A DNA stretch of 64,000 nt from Leptobrachium leishanense. Taxonomy: Eukaryota > Chordata > Amphibia > Anura > Megophryidae. The DNA lies in NCBI GenBank assembly GCA_009667805.1, contig CM019064.1:109962328-110026327 (forward strand). The letters are read 5' to 3'. The translations under genes were made by a program, and so were the position numbers. Below the pieces are notes generated by a model, which was not told the DNA's origin, made no database searches, and saw only the letters and a list, made by a program, of their open reading frames with translations. Below, one piece after another: positions 10,860 through 22,036 of the stretch; the stretch's first letter is position 1, and the number at the start of each line of letters is the position of its first letter.

Positions 10860-12225
10860 TAGCTTCCTCTTTCTTCCGGCTTCCAGGGCAAGTGATAAGC
10901 ATTTTGTGTCACTGTTCCTATTGTGTGTTTTTTTCAGCTAGGTCCTGACTGTTTGCTCTCTTTACAACTAGAGCTCTGGAGTTAGGTCCTTAGAGTTTGC
11001 TTGAGTCCAGCGCTGGTTACGGTTCCATGGGGCCTTGTTGCTTCACGGCATCTTGTAGCTCCTGCGAGCTTCTCCGCGTGGGCACTGTTTGTGGTCTACC
11101 CGGCGGTGGCCTCTTCTCTGTAAGATGCAGTTAGCCTAGAATATCTTTAATATTGTTTAATATTCTTTTATATATTGTTTTACACTGTGCCCACAGCCTC
11201 TCCTGCTCAGGTTGGCTCAGCTGTGATGCGGAAACTTGTGGTGGCCATCTTGGAATGCTCGCTTATTCTTCTGTGGTGCTGAAGTGGACTATGAGGGGTC
11301 TGAGGAAGATGACTTCTTCGATCCGAATAAATTGAAGCACCTCGTGCTGTAGAATGGACACTGTCCATATCTTAATAAATGTTTGTGCATTCCTCTGGAC
11401 CGCAAAATGCGCTCAAAGCTACGAGCAGAATGCCCCAGACCCTCATTTCCTAGGAAAATATGCCAAATGCCGGAGGTAGATGAAAGCATGAAACAATTTC
11501 TGGAGAAAATGGAATGGAACCCCAGAAAGGGCATAGATTTCTCGTTCTGTTCATGCTAGGGCAAACTCCTGGATGTGGTGAGCTCCCTATCTTCAACTAC
11601 TGGAGGTAATTGAATCTGCATATACCTCAGGCGAGCAACCTGACGTTCCGATACTCCGTGGTTGGGCCTATCGGACCTTGGGCAATGCCCACTCAGTATT
11701 ATCACTAGAGCAGAGAAAATTGATCCTCCTGCACCTTGGCGAACATGGCTAATCTGGCCAAGAAGGAACCAGGTTCCTCTGGGAGCGAATTGTTTGAAGA
11801 AAATGTTTACAATAAAATGGGGTGGTATGCCTCCTTCAATGAAATGGCTAAAGTCCAATCCAGCATAAAAAAGGTGTTTGCAATCCTACCCACTCATGCT
11901 TTTGCCAAGGCCGGCAGCTGCAGGGGCTACTTGTCTGACCGACCCCCCCCCCCATTTTAGCTCCTCCAGAGCTACCTCAGGCCTCTCTCCCCAAGAAGCC
12001 AGCCAGCCGCTTTAAACCAAGCAGTTTGATTCTTCCTGCCACACTACACCCACGAAAGATGTCATGGTCTTTTAAGTCCAGACCATCCAGGGAGTGTAAT
12101 TTTGACTTCCTTTCCTTCTTCTCAAAGTCCGGACCTGGGGGATGGCAGACTTTCATATTTCACGCAGGCCTGGAAACTCACGACGTTAGACCCATGGGTG
12201 CTAGACATCCAATGTTAATAAAGCA
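10860..12225 (+). pseudogene. DIRS-like retrotransposon relic (ORF1 region)
   Basis: Plus-strand remnant of a DIRS-type (tyrosine-recombinase) retrotransposon, judged from the gag-like ORF1 pattern. Pieces seen in shifting frames: YEGSEEDDFFDPNKLKHLVL near 11290, MKQFLEKMEWNPRKGIDFSF, GKLLDVV, LGNAHSVL and MANLAKKEPGSSGSELFEEN, MAKVQSSIKKVFA and AKAGSCRGYLSDRPPPPF up to 11960. From 12125, GGWQTFIFHAG and a shifted WVLDIQC resemble the start of the reverse transcriptase ORF. It ends near 12225 where the foldback begins. Many frameshifts and stops. The 10860-11280 part may be its 5' repeat, but that is only positional inference. Confidence 0.55.
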
Positions 12226-12245
12226 GGTCCTCAAGCAGAGAATAG

Positions 12246-13230
12246 TGCCAGTGGAATAAATTTTATTCAAGGGGATAGCAAACCCCCACACAGGTAATTC
12301 AGGGATGTTTCAGCCCCAAGGCCTTAATCATACAAACAAATAAAAGTCAGCCTGTCCTATGCATCTACAATAGACCACCTCTATATTTACATAATTAAGG
12401 ATCTGTTGCGTTAACCCTATGTTCTCTCGATTGTCCCCTTAGATTGGTGTCTTGTGTCCCCCACTCTCATGGGAGCTCCATATGATGATCGCTGTCTTCC
12501 TCTGGGTGATATGAGTTTCTCAAATTCCTATATTTCTACATGTATCCTCTGCTGCACATGTAAGTTGCTAAAAAAACAATTTTGGATATCCACTTAGATT
12601 ATATGGATTAGGGAATTTAGGATATGTATTTGTATACCTTGCTCATATATTTTATACGATAAGACCCTTTTGTTATTTATTTCTTTGTTGTTTTTGTTCT
12701 GCTTCTCGTTACTAAGTATGCAATACCATCGAGAGAACATAGGGTTAACGCTGCAGGATGTTCCATGACTTCCTGGCGGAGGCCAGGGCTTTGAAGACGC
12801 GGGGCGTACATGTATGCCCCGCTGTCTTCAATGGGACCGCCTCGGCCCCTCTCCGAAGCCTGTGCACGCTGACCGGTGCCTCGCTGACTCGTGCCTCGCT
12901 GACTCGCGCCTGAAATCAAGCTGTCCCCTGCAGCCAATGACGCGCACTGCCCGCACGCTGCGGGGAGGGCTCAAAATTAGTGCCGCGCGAGGCGTACCTG
13001 TACGCCTCGCTGGCGAAATCAACCCTTTAAGGGCGCCACCCCTGCATCCTTAAGGGGTTAAAGCAACTGATCCTTAATTATTTAATTAAAGAGGTGGTCT
13101 ATTGTAGATGCATATATAGGACGGGCTGATTTTTAATTGTTATGTATGATTAAGGCCTTGGGGCCGAAATGTCACTGAATATCTTGGTGGTTTGCTACCC
13201 CGTCGAATAAAATGTATTCCACCAGCACCT
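12246..13230. mobile_element. Foldback element with ~185 bp inverted arms
   Basis: The left arm (12246-12433) and right arm (12728-13230, excluding a 313 bp insertion) are inverted copies. Shared text includes GTGGAATAAATTTTATTC against GAATAAAATGTATTCCAC, GGCCTTAATCATAC against GTATGATTAAGGCC, and ATCGAGAGAACATAGGGTTAA at the inner ends. The spacer is ~290 bp of unassigned AT-rich sequence. A GATTAAGGCCTTGGGGCCGAAA block in each arm looks like a decayed hammerhead core, suggesting a Penelope-like or similar origin. That origin is inference. Confidence 0.7.
12745..13061. mobile_element. TTAA MITE nested in the foldback right arm
   Basis: A 317 bp segment including TTAA at both ends (12745-12748, 13058-13061). 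The termini are TTAACGCTGCAGGATG and CATCCTTAAGGGGTTAA, with a GGGGCGTACATGTATGCCCC hairpin near the left and GAGGCGTACCTGTACGCCTC near the right. The left arm of the foldback preserves the empty site (GGGTTAACGCAACAGATCC in reverse complement). GC content is far above its surroundings. A TTAA duplication is typical of piggyBac-type elements. Confidence 0.85.
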
Positions 13231-13618
13231 TTCTGCAAACAGCTTATGCTGTACTCAGAAGTTTGTGTATTGACTCATCTTTGCCAAACATTACCGTGAT
13301 TTGCCTGAACCAAATATCCTTGTGTTTCCTGTGAATTCCTTGACTGTGTTTCTATACTCCCCTTATTTTGTCATTCTCTGGAGTCCTTCCCATAGGGGAT
13401 TCAAGAAGGGAAGAACTATTTCTCCTCTTCCAGAACTTAGGATGTCTGGTGACTCCAATGAAATAGTAAGTTTTAGTAATACGGACATCATCTTGGGCTA
13501 GATAATAAAATAGAAACATACATCAAGCAACCACTTGAATTGTAACAATCTTTAGTAACCACCACCAGTAACAGTTATCAGGAACACTGAGCACTCACTT
13601 GCATACCACTGCTCCAAA

Positions 13619-13964
13619 CTGAATAGGAACCATGGCGGCGCTTTTTATTCTCTAGATTAGAGGTGTGTAGGCGGCTTGAACCGCTGAGGTAATTAGACAG
13701 TATTCCCTTTCATTGTCCTCATCCGGTCTGGATGTTTTGTAGCCAGTGTGGACTCCTATGAGGTGCCGCTACCCCATATTTGTGTATTATCTCTCTTTTT
13801 AATTGTGTGGTTTTTCTTTTCAATAAATGATATATTGTTGTGACACCTTTTCTGCACTTTGTGCAATTGGTTTTTGTATATAAATTTCTTGGGTTATGCC
13901 CTGCAGGGTGTCTCTTTATGATTCCCCCTCCTTTCTTATTTTTTCCTTGCTGAATAGGAACCAT
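13619..13964. mobile_element. Retroposed ~316 bp insert with 15 bp target duplication
   Basis: The direct repeat CTGAATAGGAACCAT at 13619-13633 and 13950-13964 brackets a 316 bp insert (13634-13949). It begins GGCGGCGCTTTTTATTC and contains CAATAAATGATATATTG and TTTTCTGCACTTTGTGC. It has no obvious inverted termini. A long target duplication points to target-primed retroposition. The same 15 bp size is seen at the Penelope-like element, so a truncated element of that kind is possible. Unidentified otherwise. Confidence 0.6.
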
Positions 13965-15272
13965 CTCTGCGACACAAAGTCATCTGTAGAGGATAGAACT
14001 GCTTTTCATGGTGTTGTTGACAGCTTAAGTGTAGAAAGGGTTGGGTTATTCCTAAACCAATATAGTTTACTGTTGTTACAACGACATACTACAGTATTTT
14101 CCAAAATGGAAATTCAAACTGTGTCAGAAGAATCATCACTGAATCTTCTTCTGCTTCTCAATTACCCTTTCTGGATATTTATTGTCTTCATACAAAAATA
14201 TTAAAGTGCATTTAAAACCTTTCTCGATTAATCTGAACTAACATACTGGTATTTTTTATTGGAACGTGTTCGGTCATATTCTTGGTTAAAAAAAGTTTTG
14301 TATTGTAAAATGTTATTAGTGTTTTCCATGTCAATACCAGTTTTCGCAGCGTAAGTGATTTGTTGAGACTGATACAAACAATGCAGGTGCTTATAAAACT
14401 AAAACACATTGTAGCTCATATTGTTGGCATCTATTAAATTGTCTGAATTATAAAACCAATCCCATAATTTGAATTTAATTTCAAAAAAAATTATTTTCTC
14501 AAAGACTGTACCTTTTTATTTGCTGTTGAATTACTTTCTTAAAGTACAATGCGAATGTGACATGGAATCATTGTAAGAACATGGAGGTTCTACAAATAGC
14601 TTCAAAAGTTGATTTAAATGTAGGTTGTTGTTGTAACAACAAATTATAGTCATGGTATAAGAAAGTCACTCAACAGACCATTTCAGTTGTCCGAATAATT
14701 TTTTAGAATGGAGTTCACACAAAAGGAGTTATTTCCATGTCTGTAACAAATAATCTATTCCATAGTTGGTGCTAATGTAGCATCTGGATATGTAATTGTT
14801 ACTGCTAGGAGAAGTAAGTTTAACGTCTGGCATTGATATTCCTATCTAGATGCTATAGTCGAGTGCCAAGGATTTGTGCCTCGCAGTTTGTGTGAGGTTG
14901 CTGTACTTAAGAATCTCCTATACCTAACATGGGGAGCGCAATCTATTTTTAGCGCCTCAACAAGTGAGGTATTGCAAAGTGCAGGTGCAGTTTACCATCG
15001 GGAAGAGCAAGCCAACATTTTAATAACTCCTAAAAGCTGTTTCTAAATTATTCTGCAAATGCAAAATCATTTAACAAGCTACAACCCCCCCCCCCACCAA
15101 AATCGCATACTCGATTCTCTTCCCACGGTGAAAAGGTTGACCCGACCCGCTGATTCTTCTACCGTGGAGCGGAATGAGACTGGGAACAAATAGTGGTGCA
15201 GAAGCACTACTGCAAGTATCAGGGAGTTTAGCGCTGCATTCTGGGGTGAGGTGCTGAGATAGCACCTTCAGT
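13965..15272. other. Unassigned AT-rich DNA
   Basis: No coding potential or repeat boundary that I can support. A C-rich homopolymer run occurs near 15085-15098. Confidence 0.5.
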
Positions 15273-15280
15273 GGAATAGG

Positions 15281-15359
15281 ATGTTAACATGGAGACGGTA
15301 AGGAAAATTATGCAAGCGTACATTATCCTTCTTACTGTCTCCATGTTAGCATTAGGAAT
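15281..15359. repeat. Short hairpin flanked by 8 bp direct repeats
   Basis: A ~64 nt hairpin at 15285-15348 with arms TAACATGGAGACGGTAAGGA and its inverted partner TCCTTCTTACTGTCTCCATG followed by TTA, a few mismatches and a short loop. GGAATAGG occurs at 15273-15280 and 15360-15367, like a target duplication. It could be a minimal MITE or a precursor-like RNA hairpin. No further evidence. Confidence 0.5.
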
Positions 15360-15367
15360 GGAATAGG

Positions 15368-16421
15368 GCACTGTGACATGTGTCACTTTGGACTTGGGAA
15401 ACATGGGCCTAGAAATGCATTTGGGAGGTGAAGGACTGATGTTCTATATTATTTCTTTGCCCTCTCTTGTGTGCAGAGTGTTTGTGTAATCTGTGTTATG
15501 TTTGAATAATGTTATTGTCTATCTGTTGATATCTGCTGTATATTTGAGTAGTAATCTGCTTTGTCTGGCAAACACTGCCCCATTTTCTGACGTTTTAGAC
15601 TGCAATCTTGCTTACCATCCATGGTTGTCATTGTCCTGTCTTGTCCTGTCTTGTTTAGGAATGTTGGGCAAATGTTTTTCCCGTTATCTGTCCTTGCATA
15701 ATTATATCCCAAATGGCATGAAGCAGAAGGAGCAGGAACATCCGAAACCCTCACAACATTTTCTAGGGGAGGGTTTGCATATGTAAATGACTCATGTTTG
15801 ACCTCATAAATATCGGTGCTTGTTCCATTTTGACTCTGAAACCCTCCAGATCTAGTGAAGATAGATAATTATGTAATTAGGAATATCTAAAAGCATATAT
15901 TTCTTATCTGACCTTGATTGCATCCCATTTAGTTTAGTTTTTCTTTTTCATTGCATAGAACAGTGTATTGTATAATGGTATGCTCTGGTAGTATAAAAAT
16001 CCACTATTCCAGTGCATGGCAATCCTTTGCTCTATCTCATTATTATCAGCAGTATGTAAATAGTGGAACTGCTAAACAAAATATAGTGTTTGAAGCAGGA
16101 TGTCTGAAATTCACATAAATAATAAATGGAGAATGGAAAGTGGAAGCAATATAAAAGACACCATAAATACATACGCAGTAATTGAAATGTAAAATAGTGA
16201 ACATATATAACAGATAAAACAAATGCTGAATAATGCAGACTGGCAAATACACAGACTATATAATATAAACCGTAGGCCTTCTCCATTGGACATATTAGCC
16301 CATGCAAGCCCAACAGATAAACGCTTAGTTCTAAATATTAAAAAAAAACATAAATGAAAAATACAGGTAGCTGTAAAAATAAGCAGCAATCAATAACTGG
16401 AAACCATCTCATTCAATAACC
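15368..16421. other. Unassigned DNA upstream of the Penelope-like element
   Basis: No supportable gene or repeat end. Short open frames here lack family motifs. Confidence 0.5.
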
Positions 16422-16436
16422 ACAGCAAGCAAAAAT

Positions 16437-17537
16437 CAACAATATACAAAGAATGAGAAAGCGCCGGTGCAGATCCCGCAACCACGGAAGACCAAACTTA
16501 AAGTTATACACATCAAATATAATATCAGTGTGTAGCTGAAAAAGTGGAATACAATTACCAGAGCATATATATATGGCTGGGCCGATATCCTTGTAGGCAT
16601 ATAAAAAAGGAAAGAAAATACACATTGCGCAATACATATGTACAGATAGAGCGATGAGATTCTTGTAATGTAGATTCACTCACATGGATCAGAGCCTGTA
16701 CAATTCATGGCTCTATATGAAAACATTGGGTCCCCTCAGGGATGACCCTGTCCCCTCTTCATACGTCCTCCACATCCATTGTATGAACCATGTAAAAAAG
16801 GACACAAGAGTGGACCATAGCGTAATTAAGTACAAAGGCAGATGAATACAACTTCCAGCAGGACAAAACTCACGTGGTAATGAGCCTGTGCCGTACCCAC
16901 TGGCTCTGTAGTATAGCTTGGGTGTATTAGGGACACACCAATCCCCTTGGAGCCAATAAGAAGACCTTCTTCAAGTATAAAAATATATTTAATGTAAAAT
17001 AAAAACCAAAACACGTTTCGCTGTGACAACAGCTTCATCAGTTGGTTAAAATACACATCAATATATCCCCCATATATAAGAAGCCCATACCCATAATTCC
17101 AGGTGTTGTAAATGCGTCGATAATTGGTTGGTGCCCGCATGGTCCATAAACTCCTCCGACACTTCCATCCGTCGCTCCCTTTTGGCGTCAGAGGTCCATG
17201 TTCTTAGCCAAACACCAAGGTGCATGCGCGGGCTTTCCCGTCTGGGGAATCTCCTCCCTTCATGTGTCTATTCCATGCCGAAGACGCCATCTTTAAAAGT
17301 CCACCGCCCTTAGACCTGATCGGCGGGTATTTAATGATGAACATAATGGCACAGAGAGTCGGAGGGTAATCCAGAGGTAAATAGCGGGGGCATACTAGCC
17401 TATACCGGCAACCATACCTCCGTGAACCAGGAAACATAGATAAAAACAGAAACAAAAATACAAAAATGGGGGATAAGAACGATAAATTCATTACTGCATG
17501 AACTATAAAATATAAAAACCATATATTAAAATAACAA
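16437..17537. repeat. Penelope-like element, left inverted arm
   Basis: Inverted partner of 19901-21012. Clear matches include GAAAGCGCCGGTGCAGATCC (16458-16477) against its complement near 20985-21003, and AAAACCATATATTAAAATAA (17514-17533) against its complement at 19904-19923. It carries the intact hammerhead motif on the minus strand, that is in the sense of the gene and downstream of it. Confidence 0.9.
17004..17047 (-). ncRNA. Hammerhead ribozyme motif, core intact
   Basis: Read on the minus strand: stem I AACCAA, CTGATGA, one extra A, stem II GCTGT-TGTC-ACAGC, GAAA, a minimal stem III (AC/GT around a 2 nt loop), cleavage site after GTT, then TTGGTT closing stem I with 6 bp. All core bases (CUGAUGA and GAAA) are present. 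The extra A between core and stem II departs from the classical form and is shared with the motif at 56087. The very short stem III matches the form described for Penelope-like retroelements. Predicted role: self-cleavage of the element transcript. Activity is inferred. Confidence 0.7.
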
Positions 17538-17818
17538 TAAAACCAAATGATAGGCTACACATCGTAAATAATGACCACATATAATCCTACCATCGTATAT
17601 ATGTGAAAACACCAGCACACAGTAACCACAGTGTGCCCATACCCAATAGTGACAACCCGTGTATAGGAGGGAAATAAAGTAAAAGAGCAGGTGTGTAACT
17701 CATATATACATACATATATGCAAGGGCCAAAATAATCCCATAGCTAGCAGACTGATGCTATGGAAGAAGTACTAAGGAAAAAAATATATATATAAACATA
17801 TATTACTGGAGCCAGGGG

Positions 17819-18165
17819 TTATAAAAAATGACGTATCTCAAAGTCGCTATTAAGACCAAAGGGGACTAGAGTACCGTATTCAAAAATACATTTAATCTCC
17901 TCCCTGGCTAAAATGAGATCTACATCACCCCCTCTCCAGCCTTTAAAGACTTTCTTGAGCACACAGAACTCCAAACCAGAAGGGTCGTGCGCATGATAGT
18001 TCTTAAAATGTAAGGACAGGTTGTGCAATTCATATCCCTTCCTTATATTGCGAAGGTGTTCACCCAATCGTACCGCTAGAGGTCTAGACGTCCTCCCAAT
18101 ATAGTGTAACCCACATGGACACGTAAGGCAATACACTATATACTTGGATGCACAATTAAATACAC
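17819..18165 (-). pseudogene. GIY-YIG endonuclease domain of the Penelope-like element
   Basis: Minus-strand C-terminal domain starting with VYCLTCPCGLHYIGRTSRPL, then RLGEHLRNI, HNLSLHFKNYH and a tail ending at the stop near 17819. The CPCG..YIGRTSR...R..EH pattern is that of the GIY-YIG nuclease of Penelope-like elements, which nicks target DNA. A frameshift near 18165 separates it from the CGKCLGC zinc-binding linker just upstream. Confidence 0.88.
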
Positions 18166-19870
18166 CCCAATGTGTGCAATTTTACTCCCAAACGTAACAT
18201 TATGAACTTTCCTTTGAATATAGTTGTTCTTGCACCCCAAGCATTTGCCACATTTATAATATCCGTCACGGACCCCCAGCACATTACTATCATTCTTCCC
18301 CTTCCTTCTAAAAGCGCTGTTTACTATATGGTCCTTAAACTTGGGTGTTTCCGGGATAATCTCTCGTAAAACCGGATCCTGCCTCAGGATCTCCCAATAC
18401 TGATGAACTATACCAGTAATACCCTTATTCCCTGTACTATAGTTAAAGATAAATGGGACCATATGTACATTATTGTCTTTCCCTAATGTTTTATTTTTAT
18501 CTTTATTTTTATATTTTAACAGAGATTGTCTATCCACCATCTGTAGCTCATTCACAACCTCTTGGATCTTATCCTTCTCATAGCCTTTATCCACAAATTC
18601 TGTTGCCATCCTCCCTGCTTGTTGTTGATAGTCAGTCAGTTTGGTACAATTGCGTCTAATTCTGAGCATTTGTCCCCGGGGAACACCTTCCAACCAACAA
18701 GATAGATGGCCACTTTTAATATCTATAAAGCTATTAACTTCAGTGGCTTTAAAATATGTACTGTATGCAGCCTACCCTCCTTGACATAAATTTCCAAATC
18801 CAGGAAGTTGATGGTACTTTTACTCCAAGTATAGGATAACTTAATACCCCAACTGTTCCTATTAAGGTGATCCAGGAATACTTTAAGGTCATCTTCTGTC
18901 CTCCTCCAAATGATTAGGACATCATCGATGTATCTTCTATAGAGGGCGAGGTCCCGAGCCCAGACATGCGAACCATAGACCCACTGGGATTCCCAGTAGG
19001 CCATAAAAAGGTTCGCATAGCTGGGCGTGAACCTCGCCCCCATAGCCATGCCCTTCTTCTGTAGAAAGAACCTTTCATCGAAGGAGAAATAATTGTTCTC
19101 CAGAACCAATGAGATTCCCTCAACCATATAGTCCACCTGCTGAGGAGCGAAGCACCCAGATTCCTCAGAAAATGTGCCACTGCTTCACATCCCTTCTCGT
19201 GCGGTATTATAGTATAAAGGGATTCCACATCTCCCGTGACCAGCCAGTAATCCGACTGCCACTCAATTTTTTCTAGTTCCTGAAGGACACTGATACTATC
19301 TTTGAGATGTGATGGACCTGTGGATACTATGGGTTGCATCAGCTGGTCAAGGTACTCTGATATCCTGCTAGAGGCACTATCTATGCCAGCTATAATAGGT
19401 CTACCCGGGGGGCAAGTAGGCTTCTTGTGTAGTTTAGGCAGCCAGTAGAACACTGGGATACGCGGGTGGGGAACTTTAAGATATTCATACTCCCGCTCAC
19501 TCAAAATATCATGGGCCCTACCCTTCTTCAGGAAGTCATCTAAAGTTTTTACAATTTCAACTGTAGGGTCCCCTTTCAAAACCTCATATGTTTCTCCATC
19601 GCCCAGTATTCTCTCTGCCTCCTCTACATAATAATCCTTAGACAGTATAACAACCCCCCTCCCTTGTCCGCCGGTTTGACGATCACCTGATCATCACTCC
19701 GTAGGTCTTCCAAAGCTTCTTTTTCCTGTTTAGTCAGGTTACTAGAGGCATGATTGCACTTCTTCTCCAATTTATCCAAATCATTTATGACCATAGTGTC
19801 AAAGGTGGATATCTCTTTTGATAGCATATATTTAGGATAGAAGGTGGACTTCGTTTTTAACGACGTATGT
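18166..19870 (-). pseudogene. Penelope-like reverse transcriptase (frameshifted)
   Basis: Minus-strand reverse transcriptase, N- to C-terminus from about 19870 down. Visible blocks: NLTKQEKEALEDL and VIVKPADKGGG (near 19660-19750), LPKLHKKPTCPPGRPI and SASSRISEYLDQLMQPIVS, GPSHLKDSISVLQELE, VTGDVESLYTIIPHEKG, GMAMGARFTPSYANLFMA, the catalytic RYIDDVLIIW near 18920-18945, INFLDLEIYV, then the C-terminal connector with FRRKGKNDSNVLGVRDGYYK and CGKCLGC. Frameshifts near 19640, 19160 and 18760 disable it. The Asp-Asp pair of YIDD is retained. The total of about 680 residues including the nuclease is near the family size, with a shortened N-terminus. Vertebrate Neptune-like elements are the closest match by memory of domain order. 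Confidence 0.88.
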
Positions 19871-19900
19871 ACTATTCCCTTATCTTCTATAGTTTCTATC

Positions 19901-21142
19901 TTGTTATTTTAATATATGGTTTTTATATTTTCTAGTTCATGCAGTAATGTATTTATCGTTCTGATTTTTTTTTTTGTATTTTTGTTTCTGTTTTTATCTA
20001 TGTTTCCTGGTTCACAGAGGTATGGTTGCCGGTATAGGCTAGTATACCCCCGCTATTTGCCTCTGGATTACCCTCCGACTCTCTGTGCTAATATGTTCAT
20101 CATCTCATAAGAGGAAGGAGGGATTATTAAATACCCGCCGATCAGGTCTAAGGGCAGTGGACTTTTAAAGATGGCATCTTCGGCATGGAATAGACACATG
20201 AAGGGAGGAGATTCCCCGGACGGGAAAGCCCGCGCATGCGCCTTGGTGTATGGCTAAGATCATGGACCTCTGACGCCAAAAGGGAGCGACGGATGGAAGT
20301 GTCGGAGGAGTTTATGGACCATGCGGGCACCAACCAATTATTGACACATTTGCAACACCTGGAATTATGGGTATGGGCTCCTTATATATGGGGGATATAT
20401 TGATGTGTATTTTAACCAACTGATGAAGCTGTTGTCACAGCAAAACACGTTTTGGTTTTTATTTTACATTAAATATATTTTTTTACTTGAGAAGAAGGTC
20501 TTCTTATTGGCTCCAAGGGGATTGGTGTGTCCCTAATACACCCAAGCTATACTACAGTCAGTGGGTACGGCACAGGCTCATTACCACGTGAGTTTTGTCC
20601 TGCTGGAAGTTGTATTCATCTGTCTTTATACTGAATTATGCTATGGTCCACTCTTGTGTCCTTTTTTACATGGTTCATATTATGGATGTGGAAGACGTGT
20701 GAAGAGGGGACAGGGTCATCCCCGAAGGGACCCAACGTTTTCATATAGAGCCTTGAATTGTACAGGCTCTGATCCATGTGAGTGAATCTACATTACAAGA
20801 ATCTCATCGCTCTATCTGTACATATGTATTGCGCAATGTGTATTTTCTTTCCTTTTTTATATGCCTACAAGGATATCGGCCCAACCATATATATGCTCTG
20901 GTAATTGTATTCCCTTTTTTCAGCTACACACTGATATTATATTGGATGTGTATAACTTTAAGTTTGGTCTTCCGTGGTTGCGGGATCTGCACCGGCGCTT
21001 TCTCATTCTTTGTATATTGTTGCTATTTGTTTGGGTTTTGTGGGGACAGCCCTTGGGAGATATAGTAGCCGTGCTAACCTAATACTGTGGAATCCTCTCC
21101 TCCACCTACTGCCGCTTCGGCGCCCATTTTATATTTCATTTA
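19901..21142. repeat. Penelope-like element, right inverted arm and tail
   Basis: Inverted copy of 16437-17537 followed, after about 21012, by ~130 bp found only on this side and ending at the 15 bp target duplication. Contains the mutated hammerhead at 20414-20457. Confidence 0.88.
20414..20457 (+). ncRNA. Hammerhead ribozyme motif with broken core
   Basis: Plus-strand counterpart of 17004-17047: AACCAA, CTGATGA, A, GCTGT-TGTC-ACAGC, then AAAA where GAAA is required, a minimal stem III and TTGGTT. The core G (position G12) is A. G12 is needed for catalysis in the well-studied hammerheads, so this copy is predicted inactive. It is antisense to the element gene. Confidence 0.6.
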
Positions 21143-21157
21143 ACAGCAAGCAAAAAT

Positions 21158-22028
21158 GTCCAGTAAACCCAGTAATACTGTACTGTACTGTCAGATAATA
21201 CATTTAAATGTAGACAGCTTGAGATGTAAATAGTGCAATAAACAGAAATACAGCGAAGACACATCCAGCATCTCTGCCCTGAGCATTTTCAATGTCCATC
21301 TGTGCCTTATGAAGTAGAAGAATTGTGCCATTTCTATGTGGTGCTGTACCTTGTTGCAGAATTCATGTGTTCAACCCTGCCAATTCCTGTGTATCCTGAG
21401 TATGCTTAATGATCTGACCTCCACCTCCAGCATTTAGCACACACAAGACTGGAATATGATGTACATATTACTTTTTTAACCTAAAGGTAAATGTGTGAGC
21501 CTCTACAGAGTAATTGGTTTTCTATTGTCTGCATTTTGCAGAAATATTTCAGTTTGTTGGGTTTATAAAATATCAGAGATTACATGAAATCGCTTGTGTC
21601 AAAACACACAAGTCAGATCCAGAAATAGCGTAAAATAGATAGCAGTTTTATAAGCCATTGTAGCGATAATATGAAAGATTAAAATTAATTAAATTACGGT
21701 CAGGTGTCATGTGTCATTAAAAATAAATAAAAGAAAGCGCCATTGTTCCCCTCATCTTCAGCCACTGGCTATGGGTTAAAGGGTAAAAATAAGCAGCTGC
21801 AAAATAACGAGTAATTGCAAGATCGCTCATTAGTCTTGCTGGCAGCTGGTAAACAAAAAATTACTGGCTGCTAAAACCTGGAGTCAAATGATTCTGCTTT
21901 GACAATCATTTAACACCAAAAAAAATTTGCTGAAGTAATTTCACATTCATCTGTCATCCTGCAGCAAAGAGGACTGCACGATCTGATGCTTCCTCTCACT
22001 GCAAATGGAAGAAGACTGAGAATAACTA
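21158..22028. other. Unassigned AT-rich DNA
   Basis: No gene or element termini supported. Confidence 0.5.
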
Positions 22029-22036
22029 GTTCTCAT

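Larger units (their letters stand above)
16437..21142 (-). mobile_element. Penelope-like element with inverted terminal arms
   Basis: A 4706 bp insertion bracketed by the perfect 15 bp duplication ACAGCAAGCAAAAAT (16422-16436 and 21143-21157). The outer ~1.1 kb on each side are inverted copies of each other: left 16437-17537, right 19901 to about 21012 plus a ~130 bp tail. The centre encodes a Penelope-type reverse transcriptase and GIY-YIG endonuclease on the minus strand. Each arm carries a hammerhead ribozyme motif, as known for terminal repeats of Penelope-like elements. The arms differ by scattered substitutions, so the insertion is not recent. Confidence 0.9.

Noticed and set aside
13896..14204. 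102-codon open frame
   Set aside because: Crosses the junction of the retroposed insert and its flank, so it cannot be an old gene; no domain.
20148..20333. Conserved small protein shared by 17128-17313 and 20148-20333
   Set aside because: The two frames match only because they lie in the inverted arms of the Penelope-like element.
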